NCBI RefSeq assembly: GCF_041270065.1
Contig: NZ_CP065958.1
Span: 4,030,001 to 4,094,000, forward strand
DNA length: 64,000 nucleotides
From: Streptomyces fradiae
Lineage (GTDB): Bacteria; Actinomycetota; Actinomycetes; Streptomycetales; Streptomycetaceae
Reading direction: 5' to 3'
Shown: positions 1-6,946 of the stretch, one piece after another
Layout: each line of letters starts with the position of its first letter
Position numbering within the stretch: the stretch's first letter is position 1
Notes under the pieces: generated by a model
Told to the model about the DNA's origin: nothing
Database searches by the model: none
The model's input: the letters and a program-made list of their open reading frames with translations, nothing else
Position numbers and translations under genes: made by a program

Positions 1-482
1 GGGAACTCACCCAGATGGTCACCCGACCGCCGGGCGACCCGGCCGCGGGCGCGGCGATGGTCGACGACCCGTGGCAGGTGGACCTTCTGGAGGACCACGT
101 CGACCTCTACAACCGTCCGGAGACCCTTCCCCGGGTCACCGCGGTCCTCGGCGGTCTCCAAGTCACGCTCGCGGAGGCGTTTCCCGGCTGGCCGGACCGC
201 CTGGTCCGCGCGGCCGGCGGCACCGTGCGCGGCGCCCTGGAGTTCGTGCGGGAGCGGTTCGCGGCGGCGGGCCTCGATCGTGTCGTGCTGGTCGACCAGT
301 CGAGCCGCGACCACACCGACCTCGGCCTCGCCGTGGCCAAGGCGGTCGTCCCCGGAATCCTGCCGATGTGCTTCGGCCACAGCCAGCAGCGGCTGGTCGG
401 ACTGCCCCGGCTCACCGCCGCGCTGCGCGGCACTCCGCAGGAGCACCGGCAGGCGCCCTACGACCCCCATCCCTTCCCCTGA
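1..482 (+). CDS. YcaO-domain azoline cyclodehydratase, C-terminal fragment
   Basis: This is the 3' end of a gene that enters from the left edge (first complete codon at base 3). The last ~155 residues match the end of a YcaO protein: an ELTQ helix start, the VRVVVPG-like strand seen as AKAVVPGILP, the conserved GHSQQRLVGLPRL segment, and a C-terminal PHPFP that fits the proline-rich tail of azoline-forming YcaO enzymes. In that family YcaO uses ATP to activate amide backbones so that Cys/Ser/Thr of a precursor peptide cyclise to azolines. The next gene, a SagB-like dehydrogenase, starts 19 bases downstream, which fits azole formation. ATP-binding motifs lie outside the window, so activity cannot be judged. 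Confidence 0.85.
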   Translation, partial: ELTQMVTRPPGDPAAGAAMVDDPWQVDLLEDHVDLYNRPETLPRVTAVLGGLQVTLAEAFPGWPDRLVRAAGGTVRGALEFVRERFAAAGLDRVVLVDQSSRDHTDLGLAVAKAVVPGILPMCFGHSQQRLVGLPRLTAALRGTPQEHRQAPYDPHPFP

Positions 483-501
483 GACCGAGAGGCGGTATCC
501 G

Positions 502-2181
502 ATGCGGTATCCGATGACGACGGACGCCCTGTCCCGCCGTGTGCTGCGCTACGCGCACGCCCAGGGCACGGGCCGCTCCCGCTTCCCGGCGGTCTCCTCG
601 TCCGGCCCGACGGCCGACGCGCTGCCGGACGAGCTCGCCCGCTCGTCCGTCGCCGACAGTGCCGACAGTGCCGACAGTGCGGACGGTGCGGACGGTGCGG
701 ACGGTGCGGACGGTGCGGCCGCGACCTCGGCGGATGCCATGCCCCTGCCGTACGGGACGGCGGAGCTGCTGGAGCGCGTCGCGTTCCCGGCGGGCCGACT
801 GCCGGAGCCGGTGACGCGTCCGCTGGAGCGGGCCCTGATCACCGCCTTCGGGCTGCAGCGGGCCGAGCTGACCAACCCGTACTTCGAGCACCGTTCGCTG
901 CCCTCCGTGCGCAGCCTCTTCCCGGTGCACGCCTTCCTGACCGGCGCGGGGCGCGCGGGGCGGCCGCGGGTGCTCGACGTGCACCGGCACGCCTTGGTGG
1001 AGCTGCCCGGTCCCGCCGAGGCCGCCGCGGCCGTCGAGGTCGCCGGGACCGGTGACGCCGATGACACTGCTGACGCCGCCGATGCCGGTGCTGCCGGTGC
1101 TGCCGGGCGGGTGCTGCTCGCCGGCCGGTACACCCGGCTGCCCGCCTTCTACGGTCCGCTGCGCGGCACGCTCGTCGAGCTGGAACTGGGCATCTCGCTG
1201 CGGTCCCTGGCCGTGGCGACGGAGCTGTTCGGGCTCGACGGCCGACTGACCCTGCCGACGTCCGGCGAGGCGCTCGCGGAGCTGGGGCTCGCCACGGAGA
1301 CCGAGTGGACCTTGCCGCTCGCCTTCGACGTGACGGCGCCCGGGAGCCCGGACCACCCCGCGGCGGCCGTGGCACCCCGTACCGCCGGGCCGCTCACCGG
1401 GGACGCGTCCCTGGACGAGGTGCTCGCGGTCAACCGGGCCCAGGCCGCCCCGGCCCGTCCGCTCGCGGACCCGCCGGCCGCCGCGATCGCCCACTCCGCC
1501 GCCGTCGGCCGGTCCACCGCCGGTCGCGAGCCGTCCTGGGCCGAGGTCCTGTGGGAGCGCGGGTCCGGCCGGATGCCGCGCGGGCTCACCGGGATGTCCG
1601 GACGACTCCGCCGCGTCCCGGAGGGCTCGCTGAGCGGGGCCGTCGCGTGGGCGGCCGTGCCGCCGCCGGGCGAGCTGCTGCGCCGGGTCGCGGAGAAGGT
1701 ACGGGTCACCGTCGCGGTCCAGGAGACGGACGGCTTCGAGGACGGCGTGTACCGGCTGCACGGCGGCGGGTTCGGTGGCGAGGGCGCGGGCGGGGACCGG
1801 GCCGCCGCCCTGGTGCCCCACCGGCTCGCCTCCGGCGTTCCGGCCGTCCTGGAGCGGGACTACGGCTACGGACTGGCCCCGGGCAACGGCTGCGACGTGC
1901 GGCACGCGTCCGCCGTGTGGTTCTGCTCGGTGCGTCAGCACGAGCTGGTCGACGAACTCGGCCCCGGGGCCTGGACCCTCGCGCAGTACGTCGCGGGCTG
2001 GGTCGCTCAGGGCCTGTGCCTGAACGCAGCGGCGCACGGGTTGTACGCGCGCCCCGTGCGGGCTTTCGACGGCCTGGCCGTCCAGCGGCCGCTGGGACTC
2101 GCGCCGGACGAGACGGTGCTGCTGTCGGTCATCAGCGGCACGCCCCGGTTCGCCGGGCTGCCCCTGGATCTGAGGCTGTGA
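502..2181 (+). CDS. SagB/ThcOx-type FMN dehydrogenase with two nitroreductase-like halves
   Basis: A 559-residue protein. The start is the ATG at 502, with GAGAGGCGG just upstream; a second in-frame ATG lies at 514. The N-terminal half has the RSLPSVRSLFPVHAFL motif, resembling RPSAGALYPLE of SagB-type proteins, and later LVELELGISLRSLAVATELF. The C-terminal half repeats the fold (GSGRMPRGLTGMSGRL, then WTLAQYVAGWVAQGLCLNAA and LLSVISGTPR). In linear azol(in)e and thiopeptide pathways such enzymes use FMN to oxidise azolines to azoles. Residues ~51-71 are a low-complexity SAD/GAD run coded by seven 9-bp repeats. The gene sits between YcaO and a SpaB_C gene. The specific substrate is unknown because the precursor peptide is outside the window. 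Confidence 0.8.
   Translation: MRYPMTTDALSRRVLRYAHAQGTGRSRFPAVSSSGPTADALPDELARSSVADSADSADSADGADGADGADGAAATSADAMPLPYGTAELLERVAFPAGRLPEPVTRPLERALITAFGLQRAELTNPYFEHRSLPSVRSLFPVHAFLTGAGRAGRPRVLDVHRHALVELPGPAEAAAAVEVAGTGDADDTADAADAGAAGAAGRVLLAGRYTRLPAFYGPLRGTLVELELGISLRSLAVATELFGLDGRLTLPTSGEALAELGLATETEWTLPLAFDVTAPGSPDHPAAAVAPRTAGPLTGDASLDEVLAVNRAQAAPARPLADPPAAAIAHSAAVGRSTAGREPSWAEVLWERGSGRMPRGLTGMSGRLRRVPEGSLSGAVAWAAVPPPGELLRRVAEKVRVTVAVQETDGFEDGVYRLHGGGFGGEGAGGDRAAALVPHRLASGVPAVLERDYGYGLAPGNGCDVRHASAVWFCSVRQHELVDELGPGAWTLAQYVAGWVAQGLCLNAAAHGLYARPVRAFDGLAVQRPLGLAPDETVLLSVISGTPRFAGLPLDLRL
652..714 (+). repeat. Seven tandem 9-bp units inside the dehydrogenase gene
   Basis: Three copies of GCCGACAGT (652-678) are followed by four copies of GCGGACGGT (679-714). 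They keep the reading frame and encode SAD x3 then GAD x4, an acidic flexible linker. Units in multiples of three bases are expected to change copy number without frameshift. Confidence 0.95.
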
Positions 2182-2182
2182 C

Positions 2183-3238
2183 ATGAGCGATGAGACGAGG
2201 AGCGACACGAGCGGCGACACGAGCGCCGACCCGAGCCGCGACACGAACTGGAATTCCTGGCATCTTCACCTGGCGTCCGCCGACCGGGCGGTCGCCGACC
2301 GCGTCGTCACCGACGTGCTGGGTCCCGCCGTGGCCGGACTGCCTTCCGGCAGCTGGTTCTTCGTGCGCTACTGGCAGGCCGGGCCGCACCTGCGGCTGCG
2401 CGTCCGCGATCTGGACGAGGCGGGTGCCCGCCGACTGCGGGCCGGCCTCACGGACCGCCTCGCCGAGGCGGGTGCGCTGCGCGACGGCGAGGATCCGCTC
2501 GACCCGGAGCGCTTCGCCGGTCAGTCGCGGCGCCTCGCCGCCGCCGGCGAGGGCGGTGTCCCCGTCGAGGAACGGGAGTTGCTGCCACCCGGCGTGCACC
2601 CGAGCCCGTACGTCCCCGAGGAGGAGCGTTACGGCGGAGCCGCCCACATGGCCGCGTCCGAGGCGCTGTTCGGCACGTCGAGCGAACTGTGCCTGGCGTT
2701 CCTGCGCGCCCGGCCCTCGGACCGGGCCCGCTCGGGGCTCGCGCTGCGAGCCGTCGCCTGCGCGGCCTCGCTGCTCGACGCGCCGCGGTTCGCCGCATTC
2801 GGCGCGGCCTCGTGGCGTGAGTGGGCGGGCCGGGCCGGATACCCGGAGGCGGCGCTGCGGGCGGTGGACGCGGAATGCGCCGCTGCCGCGGAGCGGCTGG
2901 CCGCCGCCGGGCGCGATCCGCTCGCCGAGGGCGCCGCGGCCGGGGCGCTGGGCCCGCTGCGGGCCTGGCGGGAGTCCCTCGCCGAGAACGTCGTCGAGCG
3001 CCACGACCCGGCCGACCCGCGCACCGCGCGGGTCGTGTTCTCCCACGTCCACATGCTGCACAACCGGCTGGGCCTGAGCACGCTCGACGAGCTGCGCGGC
3101 TATCTGCTCCTGGCCGGGTCCGCCTCCGCATCCGCCTCCGCATCCGCCTCCGCCTCCCCATCCACTTCTTCCCCGATCTCCCTCCCGAGCCCTTCCCTCC
3201 CGAGCCCTTCCCTTCCGACCGCTGCGAGGACGGCATGA
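2183..3238 (+). CDS. Stand-alone SpaB_C / thiopeptide-type bacteriocin biosynthesis protein
   Basis: A 351-residue protein starting one base after the dehydrogenase stop. After an Asp/Ser-rich N-terminus it shows NSWHLHLASADR, then GSWFFVRYWQAGPHLRLRVR, the hallmark of the Lant_dehydr_C (SpaB_C) fold, and the closing helix HVHMLHNRLGLSTLDE. Members of this fold either eliminate glutamyl from activated Ser/Thr (split LanB) or catalyse the [4+2] cyclisation of thiopeptides; the sequence alone does not decide which. No LanB glutamylation domain is visible in the window, so it may lie to the left. The last ~40 residues are a Ser/Ala/Pro tail from simple repeats. The stop overlaps the next start (ATGA, 3235-3238), so the two genes are probably translationally coupled. 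Confidence 0.8.
   Translation: MSDETRSDTSGDTSADPSRDTNWNSWHLHLASADRAVADRVVTDVLGPAVAGLPSGSWFFVRYWQAGPHLRLRVRDLDEAGARRLRAGLTDRLAEAGALRDGEDPLDPERFAGQSRRLAAAGEGGVPVEERELLPPGVHPSPYVPEEERYGGAAHMAASEALFGTSSELCLAFLRARPSDRARSGLALRAVACAASLLDAPRFAAFGAASWREWAGRAGYPEAALRAVDAECAAAAERLAAAGRDPLAEGAAAGALGPLRAWRESLAENVVERHDPADPRTARVVFSHVHMLHNRLGLSTLDELRGYLLLAGSASASASASASASPSTSSPISLPSPSLPSPSLPTAARTA
3119..3210 (+). repeat. Simple tandem repeats coding the C-terminal tail of the SpaB_C protein
   Basis: A 12-bp unit TCCGCCTCCGCA is repeated from 3119 to about 3155 (Ser-Ala dipeptides). A 15-bp unit CCTCCCGAGCCCTTC occurs twice at 3181-3210 (PSLPSPSLP). Both stay in frame and form a disordered tail after the folded domain. 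Confidence 0.9.
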
Positions 3239-4467
3239 CCGCCACCACCCCCACCGCCCTGTCCCGTCTCTCCGCGCCCGTCTTCGACGCGCTCGGCAGG
3301 CTGACGGCCGACCCCGCCGCCTTCCGGGCCGCCCCGCCCGCCGAGCCGGTGGTCTTCCGGTGCGCCGAGGGCTTCGCCGACCTGTTCGGCTGGGCGGCGC
3401 TCGACTCCGTACTCGCCGACGGCGGCCGCCGGGTGCCGGAGTTCCGGGTCATCCGGGACGGCGCCCAGATCGCCGAGCAGCGGTACACCCGCGCGACCCT
3501 GATGCGGACGGATGCCCCGGACGTGCGGAAGACCGCCGGCGAACTCGCCGAGGGAGCCTCCCTGGTGATGCAGGGCCTCCAGGAGTACAGCGAGCCGATC
3601 GCCCGGTTCACCCGCGCGCTGGCGCACGACATGGCCCGTCCGGTGCACGTCAACGCCTACGTCACGCCGCCCAAGTCACAGGGTTTCGCCGACCACTTCG
3701 ACCCGCGTGACGCCTTCATCGTGCAGGTGGCGGGGACCAAGCGGTGGACGCTGCGGGAGCCGGTGCTGCGGCGGCCGCTGGCCCACGAGTCGTGGGACCG
3801 GCTGCGCGAGCGCGGCGAGTGGGACACGGCGCGCCTGGAGGCCCTGGAGCCGTGGCGGGAGGTGCTCCTCGAACCGGGTGACGTGCTGTGGCTGCCGGGC
3901 GGCTGGGTGCACTCGGCGCGCAGCGAGGGCGTCTCGTCGCTGCACCTCACGCTGAGCCTGACCGCGTGGACCGAGCACTGGGCCGTGGGGCAGCTGCTCT
4001 CGCGGATCGTGGACGTACCGGGGCGGACGGCGCTGCCGGCCGACTTCGTACGGGACCCGCGGACGGCGGCGGAGGCGGTGGCCGCGCTGCGCCGCGGTCT
4101 CGCGGACTGGTTCGAGGAGAGCTCGGACGACGAGATCGCGAGCTTTCTGCGGACGGCGGCGATCCGGGAGTTCCCGGCGCCGCCGCGCCAGGTGTCCGCG
4201 GTGCTCAGCGACGACGCGCTGCCGGAGGGGACCGTGTTCACGGTGCATCGCGACGCCGTCCTCGGCGCGGAACGGGACGGCGAGCGGCTTCTGCTCCGGC
4301 TGGCCGACCGCGTGCTCGCACTGCCGGTGACCGCGGCTCCGGCCCTGGAGGCCCTGCTGTGCCGGGAGCGCTTCACGCTCGGCGAGCCGACGGCCGACGG
4401 CGGCTCCGCCGTGAGCGAGGACGTCGTCCGCCTGCTGTGGCGCGAGGGCCTGGTCTCCCGCGCCTGA
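3235..4467 (+). CDS. JmjC/cupin_4 Fe(II)/2-oxoglutarate oxygenase in the RiPP operon
   Basis: A 410-residue protein whose ATG overlaps the stop of the SpaB_C gene. The metal triad of the JmjC/ribosomal-oxygenase (cupin_4) family is visible: His154 and Asp156 in DHFD, and distal His226 in LPGGWVHSA. Lysine or arginine residues that could bind 2-oxoglutarate follow (AGTKRW). The region after the barrel (res. ~270-410) is helical plus a winged-helix-like end, as in RoxA/NO66 relatives. Relatives hydroxylate side chains of proteins such as ribosomal proteins; here the operon position argues for hydroxylation of the RiPP precursor or intermediate (inference). Nothing downstream on the same strand looks biosynthetic, so this is probably the last tailoring gene. 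Confidence 0.8.
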   Translation: MTATTPTALSRLSAPVFDALGRLTADPAAFRAAPPAEPVVFRCAEGFADLFGWAALDSVLADGGRRVPEFRVIRDGAQIAEQRYTRATLMRTDAPDVRKTAGELAEGASLVMQGLQEYSEPIARFTRALAHDMARPVHVNAYVTPPKSQGFADHFDPRDAFIVQVAGTKRWTLREPVLRRPLAHESWDRLRERGEWDTARLEALEPWREVLLEPGDVLWLPGGWVHSARSEGVSSLHLTLSLTAWTEHWAVGQLLSRIVDVPGRTALPADFVRDPRTAAEAVAALRRGLADWFEESSDDEIASFLRTAAIREFPAPPRQVSAVLSDDALPEGTVFTVHRDAVLGAERDGERLLLRLADRVLALPVTAAPALEALLCRERFTLGEPTADGGSAVSEDVVRLLWREGLVSRA

Positions 4468-4564
4468 CCCCGTCCGCCCCGGCGGCTACGTCCTGTCCGG
4501 CGGCCATGTCCGGCCGGCCGGTCCGCCTCCGTCCACCCCCACCAACAGCTGTCGAGGAGTTCCC

Positions 4565-4768
4565 GTGCGTCGTCGCATACTCGTCGTCTTCCTGACGATC
4601 GCCGTCACCCTGGGTGGTGTCATCGCCCTCGGCCTGCTGCCGCGCGAGGCGCAGCCGCTGCCCCGCATCCTCGTGCTCGCGGCAGGCATCACCGCCGTGA
4701 TCATGACGCTGCGTTCCCGTCCCGCGGCGCGGGAGGTCAGCGGACCTGCCGGGAGAGCCAGGGGGTGA
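4565..4768 (+). CDS. Small two-helix membrane protein
   Basis: A 67-residue protein with a GTG start at 4565 preceded by CGAGGAG. Residues 5-25 (VVFLTIAVTLGGVIALGLL) and ~33-50 are hydrophobic and form two candidate membrane helices; the tail is Arg-rich. It lies 97 bases after the JmjC gene on the same strand and might be the operon's last gene, for example a small transport or immunity accessory, but no family is recognised. Its last 32 bases overlap the convergent gene that ends at 4737. Confidence 0.5.
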   Translation: MRRRILVVFLTIAVTLGGVIALGLLPREAQPLPRILVLAAGITAVIMTLRSRPAAREVSGPAGRARG

Positions 4769-5198
4769 GGGTGCCGCGGAGGACGAGTTCCTTGTAGGTC
4801 TCGTCGCCGGGGAGGGGGACGATCAGCCACCAGCCGGGCGGGAGGAAACGGCCCTTCACGTGGGCGAGGCCGCCGTGCACGGAGCGGAGGAAGGCGGGGG
4901 CGGAGTCGCGCGGGATGTCGTCGAAGACGATGCCGTCGACGGTGATCTGGGCGTCGTCCTCGGGGTAGAGGCGGACGGTGACGGAGGGGGAGCCGCCGAG
5001 CTCGACGAAGGCCTCGTGAGGGAGGGAGCCGTCCGGGTCGAGGACGGTGAAGACGCCGGCGGAGGTGCGGCGGGAGGTCTGGTCGGCGCCGATGTCGTCG
5101 GTGACCGTCATCTCCAGGTTCAGTTCCTCGGCGACGGCGCGGATCGCTCCGACGGCCGATTCGGTCGTGGGCAGGTGCGGGTGCCGGTGTCGTCCCAT
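4737..5198 (-). CDS. Conserved hypothetical protein (153 aa)
   Basis: Start chosen at the ATG at 5198 (MGRHRHPHLP); an alternative ATG 12 bases upstream (5210) adds MIVP. No strong ribosome site is visible for either. The sequence begins with a His-rich tip, continues with an acidic alpha/beta segment (ESAVGAIRAVAEELNLEM, then VFTVLDPDGSLPHEAF and VTVRLYPEDDAQITVDG) and ends with WWLIVPLPGDETYKELVL. It looks like a small soluble protein; no signal peptide or membrane helix is seen. It follows kptA on the same strand by 37 bases and may be co-transcribed with it. Function not recognised. Confidence 0.65.
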   Translation of the reverse strand: MGRHRHPHLPTTESAVGAIRAVAEELNLEMTVTDDIGADQTSRRTSAGVFTVLDPDGSLPHEAFVELGGSPSVTVRLYPEDDAQITVDGIVFDDIPRDSAPAFLRSVHGGLAHVKGRFLPPGWWLIVPLPGDETYKELVLRGTLTPWLSRQVR

Positions 5199-5235
5199 GG
5201 GAACGATCATGCCCGACGGCCGGCCGGGGGCGGGT

Positions 5236-5799
5236 TCAGCCGGGGAAGCGGATGAACTCCGGCGGTACGGAGTCGGTGAGCCAGACGCCGTTGGCGCTGA
5301 TGTGGAAGACATGGCCGGCCCGGTGCATCGCGCCCGCGTCGACGCTGAGCACGAGGGGGCGGCCGCGGCGGGCGCCGACCCGGGTGGCGGTCTCGCGGTC
5401 GGGCGAGAGGTGGACGTGGTGGCGGGCCATGGGGCGCAGGCCTTCGGTCCGGATGGCGGGGAGCCGGTCGGCGACCGTACCGTGGTAGAGGTACGCGGGC
5501 GGCTCGGCGGGCGGCAGGTCCAGGTCGACCGGGACGGTGTGGCCCTGGCTGGCCCGGATCCGGGTGCCTTCGATCGCGAAGCGCTTCTTGTCGTTGGCGG
5601 CGACGACGTGGTCAAGCTCGGCGCGGGTGATCGGGAAGCCGTGCGCGGCGGCGGCCGCGAGGAGCGTCTCGATCTCGGTCCAGCCGTGCGGGTCGAGGAC
5701 CAGTCCGATGCGCTCGGGCTGGTGACGCAGATGCTTCGAGAGGTACTTCGACACCTTTACGGTGCGTCTCTCGTCCACGGGGTGTTTTTCGTCGTTCAT
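5236..5799 (-). CDS. kptA: RNA 2'-phosphotransferase (Tpt1/KptA family)
   Basis: A 187-residue protein (start ATG 5799; ATG 5808 is also possible). It has the family signature near the N-terminus, KVSKYLSKHLRHQPERIGL, followed by DPHGWTEIETLL, then the ADP-ribosyltransferase-like half with YLYHGTV, HHVHLSPD and RRGRPLVLSVD. In yeast Tpt1 removes the 2'-phosphate left by tRNA ligase using NAD+, giving ADP-ribose 1'',2''-cyclic phosphate. Bacteria generally lack that splicing route, so the physiological substrate is unclear; related bacterial enzymes can also ADP-ribosylate nucleic-acid ends. Length and conserved Arg/His residues look intact. Confidence 0.92.
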   Translation of the reverse strand: MNDEKHPVDERRTVKVSKYLSKHLRHQPERIGLVLDPHGWTEIETLLAAAAAHGFPITRAELDHVVAANDKKRFAIEGTRIRASQGHTVPVDLDLPPAEPPAYLYHGTVADRLPAIRTEGLRPMARHHVHLSPDRETATRVGARRGRPLVLSVDAGAMHRAGHVFHISANGVWLTDSVPPEFIRFPG

Positions 5800-5842
5800 G
5801 AAATCCATTGAAGCCGTAGGTTTGTTCCACAGCCAAGTGGGT

Positions 5843-5876
5843 TTTTCCACAGGGTAGTTGGCGATTCTGTGGACAA
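5843..5876. other. DnaA-box-like pair upstream of kptA
   Basis: TTTTCCACA (5843-5851) differs by one base from TTATCCACA. TGTGGACAA (5868-5876) is the exact reverse complement of TTGTCCACA, the preferred Streptomyces DnaA box. A looser TGTTCCACA lies at 5823-5831. They occupy the 96-base gap between the MerR gene and kptA. Confidence 0.6.
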
Positions 5877-5895
5877 CGGCCCTGCGGAATGAGGC

Positions 5896-6849
5896 CTATT
5901 GGGTGATTTGGCTATCCTTTACGGCGTTTGAGGCAAGGGTATCCAATGTTCTTGTCTGTACCTCTCGTTCGGCCGCCGCAGTGACAAACGCCGCCACGTT
6001 CTCCGCGCCAACCAGCTTCTCCACGGCCCGAATCGTCTCCGTCGGCAGCGTCACCGCGCGCGGCTCGCGCCCCTCCGGCGGCGGGTTGTCCCAGGACAGG
6101 TGGTGCTGGAGGTGCCGGGTGGCGAACAGACGCATCGCCCGCGCCAGTTCGGCGTCCACCGTCTGCTGGGCCAGCGGCCGCAGCCGCCGTACCAGGGTCG
6201 CCGCCTCGGCCGCGTCGGCGTCCGTCGGCGGGCGGTGCTCCAGATAGCGGGCGAAGACGTGCTCGCTGGTGAACTCCAGGAAGCGGGAGGCGATGTGCTC
6301 GACCTGACCGCGAAGTTCCCGAAGATGGCCGGTGATTGCGGCGAGCGGAACGCCCGCCGCGTACAACTCGGCCGCCACCGCCAGCTCCTGGGGGCTGGGC
6401 ACGAGGTACTCCTCGGTCTCCCGGTCCGGGATGCGCTCCAGGACCCCGAGCTCGATCGCCTCGCGGACCGCGTCCTCGTCGGGGGTGCCGCCGAAGCGGG
6501 CGTCGAGGTCGGCGCGGGAGATCCGGTCGGCCTCCTCGTCCGTCCACGGGCCGTCGACCTCGGCCACCAGGCCGAGCACCCCGCCGAGTCCGCGCCCGGT
6601 GTCCCAGGCCTCCAGGAGCTCCTTGATGGAGGCCAGGGTGTAGCCGCGGTCGAGCAGGTCGGCGATCTGGCGCAGCCGGGCCAGATGGCTGTCCCCGTAC
6701 ACGTTCGACCTGCCCCGCCGCTCCGGGCGGGGCAGCAGTCCGCGGTCCTGGTAGGCGCGGATCGTTCGCACGGTGGCCCCGCTGTGATGGGCCAGATCCT
6801 CGATCCGGTACTCCGGCTGTGCCGCCCGCTCGGACAAACCCGTTCCCAT
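5896..6849 (-). CDS. MerR-family transcriptional regulator
   Basis: A 317-residue protein; start ATG 6849 with GGGAG seven bases upstream. The N-terminal winged helix is typical: YRIEDLAHHSGATVRTIRAY, DRGLLPRPERRGRSNVYGD and LARLRQIADLLDRGYTLASI (res. ~14-80). The rest (about 235 residues) is a long helical effector region with no metal-binding cysteines, so it is not a metal-sensing MerR. It lies downstream of the hydrolase-SDR gene on the same strand across a 97-base C-rich gap. Effector and targets are unknown. Confidence 0.88.
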   Translation of the reverse strand: MGTGLSERAAQPEYRIEDLAHHSGATVRTIRAYQDRGLLPRPERRGRSNVYGDSHLARLRQIADLLDRGYTLASIKELLEAWDTGRGLGGVLGLVAEVDGPWTDEEADRISRADLDARFGGTPDEDAVREAIELGVLERIPDRETEEYLVPSPQELAVAAELYAAGVPLAAITGHLRELRGQVEHIASRFLEFTSEHVFARYLEHRPPTDADAAEAATLVRRLRPLAQQTVDAELARAMRLFATRHLQHHLSWDNPPPEGREPRAVTLPTETIRAVEKLVGAENVAAFVTAAAEREVQTRTLDTLASNAVKDSQITQ

Positions 6850-6946
6850 CGCCCGCTCCCTTCACCCGTCGAGGGATGGTACGACTGCCCCGCCCGACCC
6901 CGTCCCGCCCCGTCCCCTCCTGCTCCGCCCCGCCCCGTCCTGCGCC

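Noticed and set aside
412..2244. Long antisense open frame opposite the RiPP dehydrogenase (and similar long antisense frames elsewhere)
   Set aside because: Typical of high-GC DNA; the protein is Arg/Gly-rich without family features, while the opposite strand has clear motifs.
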